NCBI RefSeq assembly: GCF_900182575.1
Contig: NZ_FXSZ01000001.1
Location: 248,001 to 312,000 of the forward strand
Length of the DNA: 64,000 bases
DNA from: Solitalea koreensis
GTDB lineage: Bacteria > Bacteroidota > Bacteroidia > Sphingobacteriales > Sphingobacteriaceae
Direction: 5' to 3'
In this document: piece by piece, positions 1 through 9,074 of the stretch
How the letters are laid out: every line of letters starts with the position of its first letter
How positions within the stretch are numbered: position 1 is the first letter of the stretch
Translations under genes and position numbers: made by a program
The notes under the pieces: model-generated
Told to the model about the DNA's origin: nothing
The model's database searches: none
Seen by the model: only the letters and a program-made list of their open reading frames with translations

Positions 1-105
1 CAAACCAGTGATAAACCAGGCAAATGTGCTAAATGCGGCATGGATTTGACCAAAATGGAACGTAAAGACATGAATGACAAAATGGAGAAAGATAGTGTTA
101 AATAA
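1..105 (+). CDS. Heavy-metal-binding domain protein, 3' end only
   Basis: The reading frame is open from the first base to a TAA at 103-105, giving the last 34 residues of a protein whose start lies left of the window. The visible motif is PGKCAKCGMDL, the second half of the small heavy-metal-binding domain (CPMHP...CPKCGM) found at the N terminus or as the only domain of proteins near CusB/CopA-type copper systems. The two cysteines spaced C-x2-C and the following GMxL are seen; the CPMHP half would lie upstream. The tail is lysine- and aspartate-rich and ends DKMEKDSVK. The protein could be a small secreted metal-binding protein or the end of a larger one. Confidence 0.65.
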   Translation, partial: QTSDKPGKCAKCGMDLTKMERKDMNDKMEKDSVK

Positions 106-130
106 AGCCTTACAACCGCTGGGATTATAA

Positions 131-166
131 AGAAAGCCTTCCCGTTAATCAGGAAGGCTTTCTTTT
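131..166 (+). terminator. Intrinsic terminator, convergent gene pair
   Basis: A perfect 12-bp stem (131-142 with 152-163) and a 9-nt loop are followed by a short T run at 163-166. It sits between the plus-strand metal-binding gene and the minus-strand odhB, so it would serve the first and perhaps both. Confidence 0.75.
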
Positions 167-189
167 ATCTAGAATCTTTAGTCTAAAAA

Positions 190-1410
190 CTAAACTCCTA
201 ACAACAATCTGGTAGGATCTTCTAATAATTGTTTCACACGAACAAGGAAACCAACTGACTCACGACCATCAATAATACGGTGATCATAAGAAAGTGCGAT
301 GTACATCATCGGGCGAATAACTACTTGTCCTTTTTCAGCAACCGGACGCTCAACAATGTTATGCATACCTAAAATAGCCGATTGTGGAGCATTAATAATT
401 GGAGTCGACATCATTGAACCAAATACACCACCATTAGTGATTGTAAAGGTCCCTCCGGTCATTTCTTCAATGCTTAATTTATTTTCACGGGCCTTTAAAG
501 CCAAAGCCAATACAGCTGATTCAATTTGAGCAAGGCTCATTGAGTCTGCATTGCGAATTACGGGAACAACTAACCCTTTAGGAGCTGAAACCGCGATAGA
601 ACAATCAACAAAATTGTTGTAAACGATCTCTTCTCCTTCGATACGAGCGTTTACTGAAGGATATTCTTTTAATGCTTCGCAAACCGCTTTAGTGAAGAAT
701 GACATGAAGCCAAGACCAACACCGTGTTTCTCTTTGAATTTATCTTTGTATTGCGCACGAATTGCCATGATTGGCGACATATCTACTTCATTGAAAGTAG
801 TTAACATTGCAGTTTCATTTTTAACAGCAACTAAACGTTTTGAAATTGTCTTACGCAGGTTCGACATTTTTTCACGTTTTTCTTCACGAGAACCAAAAAC
901 GGCAGGTGCAGCAGCAAGTGGAGCAGCTTTTGCAGGTGCTGCAACAGGTTTAGCGCTCGCTTTCTCTGCATCTTCTTTGGTTATTCTACCATCTTTGCCA
1001 GTACCGTTTACATCCTTAGCATCAATTCCTTTTTCAGACAAAATTTTTGAAGCAGAAGGAGAAGGATGACCCGTTGCATAATTCGCAGAAGCGGAAACAG
1101 GCGCAGGCGTTGCTACAGTTGCAGCATTAGCAGCAACTGCTTTCTCTTCTTTTACAGGGGCAGCAGCCGGAGCAGCACCTTCCTCAATAGCACAAATTAC
1201 TGCACCAACCGGAATAGTATCGCCTTCTGCAGCTTTTGTTTTTAGTACACCAGCTTTTTCAGCGGTTAATTCAAAAGTAGCTTTGTCAGATTCAAGTTCA
1301 GCAATGACCTCATCCATCTCAACAAACTCACCGTCGTTTTTAATCCAACGCGACAAGGTAACTTCTGTTATTGATTCGCCCACTGCGGGCACTTTCATTT
1401 CAATAGCCAT
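190..1410 (-). CDS. odhB: 2-oxoglutarate dehydrogenase E2, dihydrolipoyl succinyltransferase
   Basis: This is the core enzyme of the 2-oxoglutarate dehydrogenase complex: it passes the succinyl group from E1-bound ThDP through lipoate to CoA in the TCA cycle. The 406 residues hold an N-terminal lipoyl domain (about 1-77) with the lipoyl lysine K43 in ESDKATFE, an Ala/Pro-rich linker, an E3/E1-binding domain near 115-153 ([13 protein letters not shown]), a second Ala/Pro linker and the catalytic domain with SYDHRIIDG (H377, D381). A single lipoyl domain and this length are normal for bacterial SucB/OdhB. It lies 106 bp downstream of sucA in the same direction and is probably co-transcribed, with a large hairpin between the two genes. 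Confidence 0.97.
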   Translation of the reverse strand: MAIEMKVPAVGESITEVTLSRWIKNDGEFVEMDEVIAELESDKATFELTAEKAGVLKTKAAEGDTIPVGAVICAIEEGAAPAAAPVKEEKAVAANAATVATPAPVSASANYATGHPSPSASKILSEKGIDAKDVNGTGKDGRITKEDAEKASAKPVAAPAKAAPLAAAPAVFGSREEKREKMSNLRKTISKRLVAVKNETAMLTTFNEVDMSPIMAIRAQYKDKFKEKHGVGLGFMSFFTKAVCEALKEYPSVNARIEGEEIVYNNFVDCSIAVSAPKGLVVPVIRNADSMSLAQIESAVLALALKARENKLSIEEMTGGTFTITNGGVFGSMMSTPIINAPQSAILGMHNIVERPVAEKGQVVIRPMMYIALSYDHRIIDGRESVGFLVRVKQLLEDPTRLLLGV

Positions 1411-1453
1411 GATTTATTGGGGTATTTCTTGTATTCGTTACTTATTTATAAAC

Positions 1454-1508
1454 GAAGTAGGATACATGAGTAATAAGTAGTTTTACTCTATCTCATAAAT
1501 CCTACTTC
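1454..1508 (-). other. Long hairpin in the sucA-odhB intergenic region
   Basis: Arms 1454-1463 (GAAGTAGGAT) and 1499-1508 are exact reverse complements. Inside them a second pair, 1466-1470 (ATGAG) with 1492-1496, continues the stem after a 2x2 internal loop, leaving a 21-nt loop. No T run follows on the minus strand, so it does not look like an intrinsic terminator. It could stabilise or process the sucA-odhB mRNA, or set the ratio of the two proteins. Confidence 0.5.
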
Positions 1509-1516
1509 ATATTTTA

Positions 1517-4303
1517 TTAATCTACTTTTTCAGTCTTTTTTACTGCTTTTTTCACCGTTTCTTTCACATTAGCATCAACTTTACTTGCAAAAGCACGGCT
1601 GATTATGTTAAGCTGTTGAACAACGTGAAGTTTAGCGTAACCGGTTGCCGGGCTGCTCGATTCCTGACGAGCGATAACTTCAATTGGCTCGCGGCGTAAA
1701 TGACGAACAATCCATGGCCATGCTCCCATGTTTTCAGGCTCTTCTTGTACCCAGAAAATTTCTTCAGCATTGCTGTATTTTTCTTTGATCGCATTGTATT
1801 GCTCCATCGGGAACGGATACATTTGCTCAACACGAACAACAGCTACATCGTGGCGTTCATCTTTTTGCTGCTGATCAAGTAATTCATAATAGATCTTACC
1901 TGAACAGAACAACACTTTTTTCACATTTTTAGCTTTTACTGATGCATCATCAATGATTTCCTGGAAACCACCGGTAGTAAAATCTGCGAGTGGGCTTACG
2001 CATGCCGGATGACGCAATAAACTCTTAGGAGAGAATACAGTTAACGGTTTACGGTATTCCGTTTTAAGCTGACGGCGCAACGCATGGAAAATCTGTGCTG
2101 GGGTAGTAAGGTTAACAATGTACATATTGTTATCTGCACAAAGCTCCAGCATACGCTCAATACGCGCTGATGAGTGCTCTGGGCCTTGACCTTCAAAACC
2201 ATGTGGCAATAACATGACAAGGTTATTACTACGTTGCCATTTGGTTTCGGCACTTGCAATATATTGGTCAATCACAATTTGAGCTCCGTTCACAAAATCA
2301 CCAAACTGAGCCTCCCAAATTGTTAACGCATTTGGAGATGCCATTGCATAACCATATTCAAAACCTAATACTCCGTATTCAGAAAGGTGTGAGTTGTAAA
2401 TTTCAAATGGCGCACCAGGTTTAGCAACAGTAGCCACCGGGGTGTATTCTTCATCAGAATCTTCAACTTTTACCACTGCATGACGATGTGAAAATGTTCC
2501 ACGCTCTACGTCTTCACCACTGAAACGAACACGGTGACCTTCATTCACTAAAGTAGCATAGGCAAGCAATTCACCCATTGCCCAATCGAAAGTTTTGGTT
2601 TCATTAACCATTTTCTTACGATCGGCAAACAACTTTTCAATTTTGTTGATGAACTTTTTATCTTTTGGAAGATCAGTGATTGCATTACCTAATTCAACAA
2701 TTGTTTTTGCATCTACTGAGGTATTTACTGACTTATAAAAATCAGCAGGAGTAGCAAAGCGTAACCCTTTCCAAGCACCTTGTAAAACAGGCTTTTCAAA
2801 TACCGGTTGTTGTTGTTTTACCTCATCCAAACGTTCTTGAAGCATTTTGCGGAAACTCTTATCCATTTCTTTCGCCAGGTTAGCATCAAAGCTTCCTTGC
2901 GATTGTAATTTTTGAATATAGATTTCACGTGGATTTGGATGCTTGTCGATTGATTTATATAAAGTTGGCTGAGTGAAACGTGGTTCATCTCCTTCATTAT
3001 GACCATAACGACGGTAGCAAAGAATATCAATAAACACATCATTATGGAAAGTTTGACGATATTCCATTGCCAAATTAATAGCATAAACCAATGCCTCAAC
3101 ATCATCACCATTTACATGGAAAACCGGCGCAAGAATAACTTTAGCAATATCAGTACAATACGTACTTGAACGCGCATCTTTGAAGTTAGTGGTGAAACCT
3201 ACCTGGTTGTTAATTACCAAGTGAACTGTACCACCTGTTTTGTAAGCGTCCAACTTAGCCATTTGTAAAACTTCATACACAATGCCTTGTCCGGCAACTG
3301 AACCATCACCATGGATTAATATTGGAGCTAATTTTGTGTTATCGTTATTGTATTTCTGATCAATTTTAGCACGAGCAATACCGGTAACCACGCCATCAAC
3401 TGTTTCAAGATGTGAAGGATTTGGGCATAAGCTCAAATGCATAGTTTTACCTTTAGCCGTTTCTACATCCGTTGAAAAGCCCATGTGATATTTCACATCG
3501 CCACCGAAAGGAGCACTTTCGTCGTAATTTTTGCCTTCAAACTCAGTAAAAATATCTTTATAGGTTTTGTTCATGATATTGGCTAACACGTTCAAACGAC
3601 CGCGGTGAGCCATACCAATTACAAACTCTTCAATTCCTAAATCCGAACCTTTTTCAATAACAGAATCCAAGGCAGGAATAAGTGCCTCAGCTCCTTCAAG
3701 TGAAAAACGTTTTTGGCCTAAAAATTTTGTATGCAAAAAGTTTTCGAAAACGACTGCCTGATTAAGTTTATGAAGAATGCGCTTCTTCTGATCAATGTCG
3801 AATTTCGGTTGATTACGACCGACCTCCATTTTATCCTCAAACCACTTAATTTTTAATGGATTACGAATAAACTTATATTCAGCACCAATTGATTGGCAGT
3901 AAGTATCTTCTAAAAGTTGATGTATGTCACGTAATTTAGCTGGGCCCAATCCTACTTCAACGCCTGCATTGAAAACGGTGTCGAGATCTGCATCACTCAA
4001 ACCAAAAGTTTCCAATTCCTTACCGGGAAAATATTTACGACGCTCACGAACCGGGTTTGTTTTAGTGAATAAGTGGCCTCGAGTACGATAGCCATTTATC
4101 ATGTTTAAAACATTAATTTCTTTGAGAACATGCTCTGGTGTTTCATATCCAGCGGCAGGCGCTCCGGAATTTTGTCCGAAATCGAAACCTTCGAAGAATT
4201 TTTGCCAGCCAAATTCAACCGATTCAGGGTCTTGTTTATACTGCTGGTATAGAGATTCTATGTACGAAGTGTGGGCGTTGTTAAGATACGTGAGGTTATC
4301 CAT
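1517..4303 (-). CDS. sucA: 2-oxoglutarate dehydrogenase E1 component
   Basis: This is the thiamine-diphosphate-dependent E1 subunit, which decarboxylates 2-oxoglutarate and transfers the succinyl group to the E2 lipoate. At 928 residues it has the usual length. The N terminus (YLNNAHTSYIESLYQQYKQD) is the conserved E1 helix that binds the complex. The GMAHRGRLNVLANI segment, the HGDGSVAGQGIVYE segment and the C-terminal transketolase-like domains (GHGFEGQGPEHSSARIER region) are all present. The C terminus has a short lysine-rich tail. The start is supported by the conserved N terminus and by a promoter 34-63 bp upstream. It is the first gene of a probable sucA-odhB operon. Confidence 0.97.
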   Translation of the reverse strand: MDNLTYLNNAHTSYIESLYQQYKQDPESVEFGWQKFFEGFDFGQNSGAPAAGYETPEHVLKEINVLNMINGYRTRGHLFTKTNPVRERRKYFPGKELETFGLSDADLDTVFNAGVEVGLGPAKLRDIHQLLEDTYCQSIGAEYKFIRNPLKIKWFEDKMEVGRNQPKFDIDQKKRILHKLNQAVVFENFLHTKFLGQKRFSLEGAEALIPALDSVIEKGSDLGIEEFVIGMAHRGRLNVLANIMNKTYKDIFTEFEGKNYDESAPFGGDVKYHMGFSTDVETAKGKTMHLSLCPNPSHLETVDGVVTGIARAKIDQKYNNDNTKLAPILIHGDGSVAGQGIVYEVLQMAKLDAYKTGGTVHLVINNQVGFTTNFKDARSSTYCTDIAKVILAPVFHVNGDDVEALVYAINLAMEYRQTFHNDVFIDILCYRRYGHNEGDEPRFTQPTLYKSIDKHPNPREIYIQKLQSQGSFDANLAKEMDKSFRKMLQERLDEVKQQQPVFEKPVLQGAWKGLRFATPADFYKSVNTSVDAKTIVELGNAITDLPKDKKFINKIEKLFADRKKMVNETKTFDWAMGELLAYATLVNEGHRVRFSGEDVERGTFSHRHAVVKVEDSDEEYTPVATVAKPGAPFEIYNSHLSEYGVLGFEYGYAMASPNALTIWEAQFGDFVNGAQIVIDQYIASAETKWQRSNNLVMLLPHGFEGQGPEHSSARIERMLELCADNNMYIVNLTTPAQIFHALRRQLKTEYRKPLTVFSPKSLLRHPACVSPLADFTTGGFQEIIDDASVKAKNVKKVLFCSGKIYYELLDQQQKDERHDVAVVRVEQMYPFPMEQYNAIKEKYSNAEEIFWVQEEPENMGAWPWIVRHLRREPIEVIARQESSSPATGYAKLHVVQQLNIISRAFASKVDANVKETVKKAVKKTEKVD

Positions 4304-4336
4304 GCGTGTAATATATACCTAAAAATGTATGAGAAG

Positions 4337-4366
4337 CAAAAATAGTTATTTACACTGTACAGACAA
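4337..4366 (-). promoter_or_regulatory. Bacteroidota-type promoter of sucA
   Basis: Reading the minus strand, a -33 TTG (complement of 4364-4366) is followed by exactly 19 nt and then a -7 box TATTTTTG (complement of 4337-4344). This matches the TTG-N19-TAnnTTTG pattern of the Bacteroidota housekeeping sigma factor. The implied start of transcription leaves a leader of roughly 25-30 nt before the sucA ATG. Confidence 0.7.
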
Positions 4367-4524
4367 GGCTGTAATTCATAAAACTGTGATTTTAACTAAG
4401 AAATCTCAACACAATCCTCATATAACAGATAAGCTTGATACATTATCCGCATCACAGTTAAACAAGCGATTATATATTTCCTTGCAATTACCCATTGAAG
4501 AGAAACCTGTCGAGACACCCTGAT

Positions 4525-5439
4525 TTAGCAAGTAAAATAGAGATTGTTGACTTCGGTGTCGTTCGTAATAAAATCAATCAACTCAGGCACATGCCGAACC
4601 ACCTTTAATCGTTCATGCGGCTCAATAGTATTATTCAAAACCAATGAACCCGATACTAATAAAGTCCAGCGAGGTAAGGTTTCCAACATTTTTTGAACAA
4701 GCTGATTCGGACAAGTAAAGTGGGTGCTACTAATCAAAAATGTGATTATATAATCAGGATCATAAAAACTGGCCACCTCTTCCAAATCATCTAGTGGCAG
4801 GTTTTGCCCTAGATATAGTACGTGATGACCGCGTGATTTGATAAGGTAATTAGCAAAAAGCAAGCTGATTTCATGCGTTTCACCTTCGGGCAAAAACAGC
4901 ATGTACTTACGAGCCACCTTACTGCTCACCGTTTCAATAGAATGAATCGCGGCAATTAAACGTTGTTTAATTAAATGAGTAATAAAGTGTTCATGCGCGG
5001 GATTTATTGTTCCTACCTGCCACATCATCCCCACCTTATGCAAGAAGGGATATATAACATCAAGCATGGTTTGTTCGATACTAAGAGAAGTAATACTATT
5101 CTCCATTGTTTGGTTAAACATCAACTCATCGAGAGCTAACATCGCATTACACAATGAATTAATAGTACATGAACATCCGTTCACCTCACATTCGGAAAGT
5201 TTTAAAATACGAGAACTGATTTCTTTATTGCTCATTTTGGCAATTTCGGAGATGCGAAGGCCTGAGTCCAGAAGGAGGGAAATATTTAAGAATTTTCTAA
5301 GGTCTTGATCATCATAGTAGCGAATATTCGTTTCCGTTCGTTTAGGAGTTATTAAACAGTAGCGCTGCTCCCAAACACGGATGGTATGCGCCTTAATATT
5401 TGTCAAACATTCTATATCACTAATCGAAAACTTTTTCAC
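4525..5439 (-). CDS. MerR-type regulator with cobalamin-binding domain, CarH/LitR-like
   Basis: This 304-residue regulator has an N-terminal MerR winged helix (about 3-70; SISDIECLTNIKAHTIRVWE and the RYY segment) and a C-terminal half like the B12-binding module of CarH/LitR. In the helical-bundle part the light-sensor motif W-x9-E-H is intact (W140, E150, H151). In the Rossmann part the cobalt-ligand motif reads E187-x-H189-x-x-S192, with the lower-axial His kept but Glu and Ser in place of the usual Asp and Gly. CarH proteins bind adenosylcobalamin, repress DNA in the dark and fall apart in light; that this one does so is inference. It is divergent from the TetR and ABC1-kinase genes, across 285 bp. 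No carotenoid gene, the classic target, is in the window. Confidence 0.85.
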   Translation of the reverse strand: MKKFSISDIECLTNIKAHTIRVWEQRYCLITPKRTETNIRYYDDQDLRKFLNISLLLDSGLRISEIAKMSNKEISSRILKLSECEVNGCSCTINSLCNAMLALDELMFNQTMENSITSLSIEQTMLDVIYPFLHKVGMMWQVGTINPAHEHFITHLIKQRLIAAIHSIETVSSKVARKYMLFLPEGETHEISLLFANYLIKSRGHHVLYLGQNLPLDDLEEVASFYDPDYIITFLISSTHFTCPNQLVQKMLETLPRWTLLVSGSLVLNNTIEPHERLKVVRHVPELIDFITNDTEVNNLYFTC

Positions 5440-5724
5440 CTTACTTCAATTACTTTTGATTAACAAAAACTGCTACCACTTGTTTTTTTAAACTATAAAT
5501 TGATTTACAGCCGATTAAATAAAACTCTCCCACGATCCGAACTTACGGCCTTATACTAAAAAACAGAAATTTTTATTAAAAAACATAGCCGAAACACCGG
5601 TGTAGTTCAATAACCTCATAGCGGTGCAGATTGTTTTCACCCAACACTTACCTTCCTTAACGACTCTTTTTCAAAACCAATTACAGAACGTAACGTTATT
5701 GATTTACAAGACCATGATGCAGCT

Positions 5725-6381
5725 ATGAACACAAAAGAAAAACTCGAAAACGCATATATTGATTATGTGCTGAGTAATAACGAACAACCCAAATCGGTTT
5801 ACATTTTTACCAAATCATTAAAATTGAAAGAAGACGACTTTTACACACATTACAACTCCTTTGAAGCAATTGAAAAAAGAATCTGGCAGCAGCTCTTTAC
5901 CCAAACAATGGATATTATTAAATCACAAGAGACTTATGCAGGTTATAATGCCAGAGAGAAAGCTCTTTCCTTCTTTTACTCCTTTGTTGAAGTACTGAAA
6001 TCGCGTCGCAGCTTTATTATTTACAGCTTAAAACACACCGAAAGAAGTATTTCTACACCAGCAGTTCTTCAAAACGTGAAAGAAGAGTTCTCGAAGTTTT
6101 CACTTGAGATTATTAATGAAGGCATGGATAACAATGAACTCTCCGATCGGAAATACATTAGCGACCGATATAAAGATGCCTTGTGGTTACAGTTTTCGTT
6201 CATTCTTAATTTTTGGATTCACGACGACAGTCCGGACTTTGAGAAAACGGATGAGGCTATTGAAAAAGGAATTAACGTAACTTTTGACTTGATGAGCAGA
6301 AGCCCGATTGATAACTTAATTGAATACGGCAAATTCCTGGTCAAAAACTCCAAGTTCAAACCCGATTTTATTTTCAAATAA
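5725..6381 (+). CDS. TetR-family transcriptional regulator
   Basis: The 218-residue protein starts with a TetR-type helix-turn-helix (about 1-50, ending LKEDDFYTHYNSFEAIEKRIW, where FYTHYNS is the recognition-helix end). A mostly helical ligand domain without close relatives I can name follows. The gene lies 40 bp upstream of the ABC1-kinase gene in the same direction, an arrangement I recall from other Bacteroidota, so the two are probably one operon. A short palindrome TAACGTTA at 5691-5698, 27 bp before the start, could be part of an autoregulatory operator but is too short to call. The ligand and targets cannot be read from the sequence. Confidence 0.8.
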   Translation: MNTKEKLENAYIDYVLSNNEQPKSVYIFTKSLKLKEDDFYTHYNSFEAIEKRIWQQLFTQTMDIIKSQETYAGYNAREKALSFFYSFVEVLKSRRSFIIYSLKHTERSISTPAVLQNVKEEFSKFSLEIINEGMDNNELSDRKYISDRYKDALWLQFSFILNFWIHDDSPDFEKTDEAIEKGINVTFDLMSRSPIDNLIEYGKFLVKNSKFKPDFIFK

Positions 6382-6421
6382 TACCTCAATGTAAATTTCA
6401 TCGCAAATCCTGAAATCCTTT

Positions 6422-7729
6422 ATGAAAGAGCAAAATAGCATACCGGTATCAAAAGTAGAGCGTTCAGCGAAGTTTGTAACAACCGGCGCCAAGGTGGGAA
6501 TAAATTACCTGAAGCATTATTCAAAAAAAATGGTTAACCCTAATCACTCTAGGGAGGAATTGAACAAAGAAAATGCGGAAGATATTTATAATGCATTAAG
6601 TAAATTAAAAGGCAGTGCTCTAAAGATTGCCCAGATGCTGAGCATGGATAAAAACATACTCCCCAAAGTTTATTCCGACAAGTTTTCACTTGCGCAGTAT
6701 AGTGCGCCACCTCTCTCAGGACCATTAATTGTACGCACTTTTTCAAAACACTTCGGCAAAACCCCAGATCAGATTTATGATACTTTCAATATAAATTCAA
6801 AACATGCGGCTTCCATTGGGCAGGTTCATCAGGCTACCAAAAATGGCAAGAAACTAGCGGTTAAGATACAATATCCGGGAGTTGGCGATAGCATCAGTTC
6901 TGATTTAAGGCTTGTAAAACCTTTCGCATTTCGATTATTAAACATGAGTGAAGCCGAATTGCAGGTTTATATGGGAGAAGTTGAAGAAAAACTATTAGAA
7001 GAAACCGATTATATTTTAGAAGTTCAGCGATCCATTCACTTTTCGACAGTATGCAAAGACCTAAAAAACACCATCTTCCCAACCTATTATCCTGAATTAT
7101 CGAGTAAAAGAATCATCACAATGGATTGGCTGGAAGGAATTCACCTTAAGGATTTCTTGAAGAAAAAGCCCTCACAGGAACTTCGCAACAAAATCGGTCA
7201 GGCTCTTTGGGATTTTTATAATTTTCAGCAACATGAATTACGCGCAGTCCATGCCGACCCACACCCTGGCAATTTCCTGATTACTCCGGATGATCAATTA
7301 GGCATTATTGATTTTGGTTGTATTAAAGAAATTCCAGATGATTTCTATTATCCTTTTTTCACCTGTTTATTCTCCAACATTTTTGACGACAGACATAAAA
7401 CCATTGAGTATTTCAGAAAACTCGGTCTCATTTTAAAATCCGATACTCCAAAACAAGTAGAATTCTATTATAAAAATTATAAAGCGATGATTAGCTTATT
7501 TGCTCAACCTTACCAACAGGCGGAATTTGATTTCAGCAAACCAGCCTTTTTTGATGAATTATTTGCCTGGAGCGAAGAAGTAACCACAAACCCCAAACTC
7601 AAACAAGCCAGGGGGGCTAAGCACTTTTTATATTTCAACCGAACCAATTTCGGATTGTATTATATTCTACATGATCTCCAGGCTCAGGTAAAGACAGACA
7701 CATTCAGGCCGCATCGGTTGAATGAATAG
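6422..7729 (+). CDS. ABC1/UbiB/ADCK-family atypical kinase
   Basis: The 435-residue protein belongs to the ABC1 (AarF/UbiB/Coq8) atypical kinase family, usually tied to isoprenoid quinone or membrane lipid metabolism. Visible elements are the family N-terminal motif in the form K68-I-A-Q71 (KxGQ in most members), the Ala-rich nucleotide loop A129-A-S131-I-G-Q, the ATP lysine K148 in AVKIQYPG, the acidic EETDY segment at 193-197, the catalytic HADPHPGN (277-284) and the metal-binding D297-F-G. All catalytic residues are kept. There is no C-terminal membrane anchor like that of UbiB. It follows the TetR gene by 40 bp. The KxGQ glycine is replaced by alanine, a residue that controls autophosphorylation versus ATPase behaviour in the family. 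Confidence 0.9.
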   Translation: MKEQNSIPVSKVERSAKFVTTGAKVGINYLKHYSKKMVNPNHSREELNKENAEDIYNALSKLKGSALKIAQMLSMDKNILPKVYSDKFSLAQYSAPPLSGPLIVRTFSKHFGKTPDQIYDTFNINSKHAASIGQVHQATKNGKKLAVKIQYPGVGDSISSDLRLVKPFAFRLLNMSEAELQVYMGEVEEKLLEETDYILEVQRSIHFSTVCKDLKNTIFPTYYPELSSKRIITMDWLEGIHLKDFLKKKPSQELRNKIGQALWDFYNFQQHELRAVHADPHPGNFLITPDDQLGIIDFGCIKEIPDDFYYPFFTCLFSNIFDDRHKTIEYFRKLGLILKSDTPKQVEFYYKNYKAMISLFAQPYQQAEFDFSKPAFFDELFAWSEEVTTNPKLKQARGAKHFLYFNRTNFGLYYILHDLQAQVKTDTFRPHRLNE

Positions 7730-7837
7730 GAGTGAATGAATAAAACCATTATTCTATCATTTTTAACTATTCTACCACATCGTCCTCTCTTTTATATCAC
7801 GTTAAAAATCACTATATTAAGACAAAAATCAACTGAA

Positions 7838-8272
7838 ATGTTAAAAGTAAAAGACATCCTTGAACGAAAAGGAACTAACATTTATGCAATTGATGCGGAA
7901 GAAACTGTTTACGATGCATTAGAAATGTTGGTTGAAAAAAACATAGGAGCTTTGGTTGTTACCGATCATGGTCGACATATTGGTGTATTCACTGAACGTG
8001 ATTACGCCCGCAAAGTAATTCTTAAGGGTAAAGCATCCCGTGAAACACGTGTACATGATATTATGAGCGACACTTTTCATACCGTTAGCCCCAATGAAGG
8101 GGTTGAAGAATGTATGGAACTGATGACCCGCTATCGTGTTCGACATTTACCGGTGGAAGAAGATGATAAACTAGTTGGGCTAATATCAATTGGTGATTTG
8201 GTAAAATACCTGATGGATATTCACCAAATGATTATCGATGATCTCGGCCATCAAATTACAGACGGTAAATAA
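7838..8272 (+). CDS. CBS-domain pair protein
   Basis: A small cytosolic protein of 144 residues made almost only of two CBS motifs (about 8-65 and 72-130), the adenosine-nucleotide-sensing Bateman module. The repeated pattern is seen in AEETVYDALEMLVEKNIGAL with GVFTERDYARKV, and in PNEGVEECMELMTRYRVRHL with GLISIGDLVKYL. An in-frame ATG exists at 7736, but the extra 34 residues do not resemble the family, whose members start close to MLKVKDILERKG, so 7838 is chosen. It lies downstream of the ABC1 kinase and may share its transcript. Its partner protein is unknown. Confidence 0.85.
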   Translation: MLKVKDILERKGTNIYAIDAEETVYDALEMLVEKNIGALVVTDHGRHIGVFTERDYARKVILKGKASRETRVHDIMSDTFHTVSPNEGVEECMELMTRYRVRHLPVEEDDKLVGLISIGDLVKYLMDIHQMIIDDLGHQITDGK

Positions 8273-8325
8273 AAAAAGTTAATTCCCCTTTCAAGTCATA
8301 TCCTCAAACTAAAACATTTTTTACC

Positions 8326-8631
8326 ATGAACACATCTCCTATTCAGATCAACGTTATTGAAAACACAATAGTCAAACATTTTGAAGCTAAAGTAAACGGC
8401 TACATTGCATTTATTGAATATAGGAGCTCTGGAGGTTATATTTACCTAAACCATACTGAGGTTCCAATAGAGCTGGAAGGAAAAGGCATTGCAAAACAAT
8501 TAGTTGAAACTGTTTTAGAAATGATAGAAACTGAGGGAAAATTATTAGTACCCTTATGCCCTTATGTTGCAGCCTACTTAAAAAAACATCCAGAATGGAA
8601 AAGAATACTGGCACCAGGATATACCGTTTAA
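8326..8631 (+). CDS. Small GNAT-type N-acetyltransferase (YjdJ/COG2388-like)
   Basis: The 101-residue protein fits the small one-domain GNAT family: beta strands with GYIAFIEYRS, then HTEVPIELEGKGIAKQLVETVLE, where the EGKGIA loop is the acetyl-CoA pyrophosphate-binding turn, then CPYVAAYLKKHPEW at the end. The YxxK/HPE ending is typical. Its substrate is unknown. Its stop codon is one base from the stop of the convergent ferredoxin-like gene, so there is no room for a terminator between them. Confidence 0.85.
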   Translation: MNTSPIQINVIENTIVKHFEAKVNGYIAFIEYRSSGGYIYLNHTEVPIELEGKGIAKQLVETVLEMIETEGKLLVPLCPYVAAYLKKHPEWKRILAPGYTV

Positions 8632-8632
8632 T

Positions 8633-8968
8633 CTATTTTGATTGAAGCTCTTTCAACTTTTGTAAATCCATCACTAATCGTTCTACAATACGATCATTAG
8701 CGATATGCTCGTGAACGATTTCTTTCACATCAGCTAGTTGTACCTTTCCATAAAATACTCCTTCAGGATAAACCACTACGGACGGCCCTAACTCACAGGT
8801 TTCCATACAACCCGCACGCTGTGCTCGAATCTCTGTATTCAATCCTAAATCCTTAATTTGTTTTTTGAATTCAGCTACTAATGCTAAGCCATGCTGTTCA
8901 CCGCAACAAATTCTAGTCCCCAGCGCTCGTTGATTCGTACAAACAAAAATGTGTTTAGTATATTTCAT
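8633..8968 (-). CDS. (2Fe-2S) ferredoxin, thioredoxin-like fold
   Basis: A 111-residue protein of the small thioredoxin-fold [2Fe-2S] ferredoxin family. The cysteine pattern is seen in HIFVCTNQR, then RICCGEQ, then AGCMETCELGPSVVVYPEGVFYGKV; the CMETC and the N-terminal cysteines would hold the cluster. Members start close to the first strand, so the ATG at 8968 (MKYTKHIF) is chosen over an upstream ATG at 9031. A -7-like box (complement of 8995-9002, TACCTTTG) lies just upstream of the chosen start, which also favours it, though no well-spaced -33 TTG was found. Its redox partner is unknown. Confidence 0.85.
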   Translation of the reverse strand: MKYTKHIFVCTNQRALGTRICCGEQHGLALVAEFKKQIKDLGLNTEIRAQRAGCMETCELGPSVVVYPEGVFYGKVQLADVKEIVHEHIANDRIVERLVMDLQKLKELQSK

Positions 8969-9074
8969 TAATCGTTTAAAGTTTTTAATCGAAACAAAGG
9001 TAAAGAATATTAGTTCTGCTAATACCAACATCTAATTCTTGATAATGAATCTCGAAACTTAAAACTATAAAATC

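Noticed and set aside
5691..5698. Palindrome TAACGTTA upstream of the TetR-family gene
   Set aside because: Eight bases are too few to call an operator; kept only as a note in the TetR entry.
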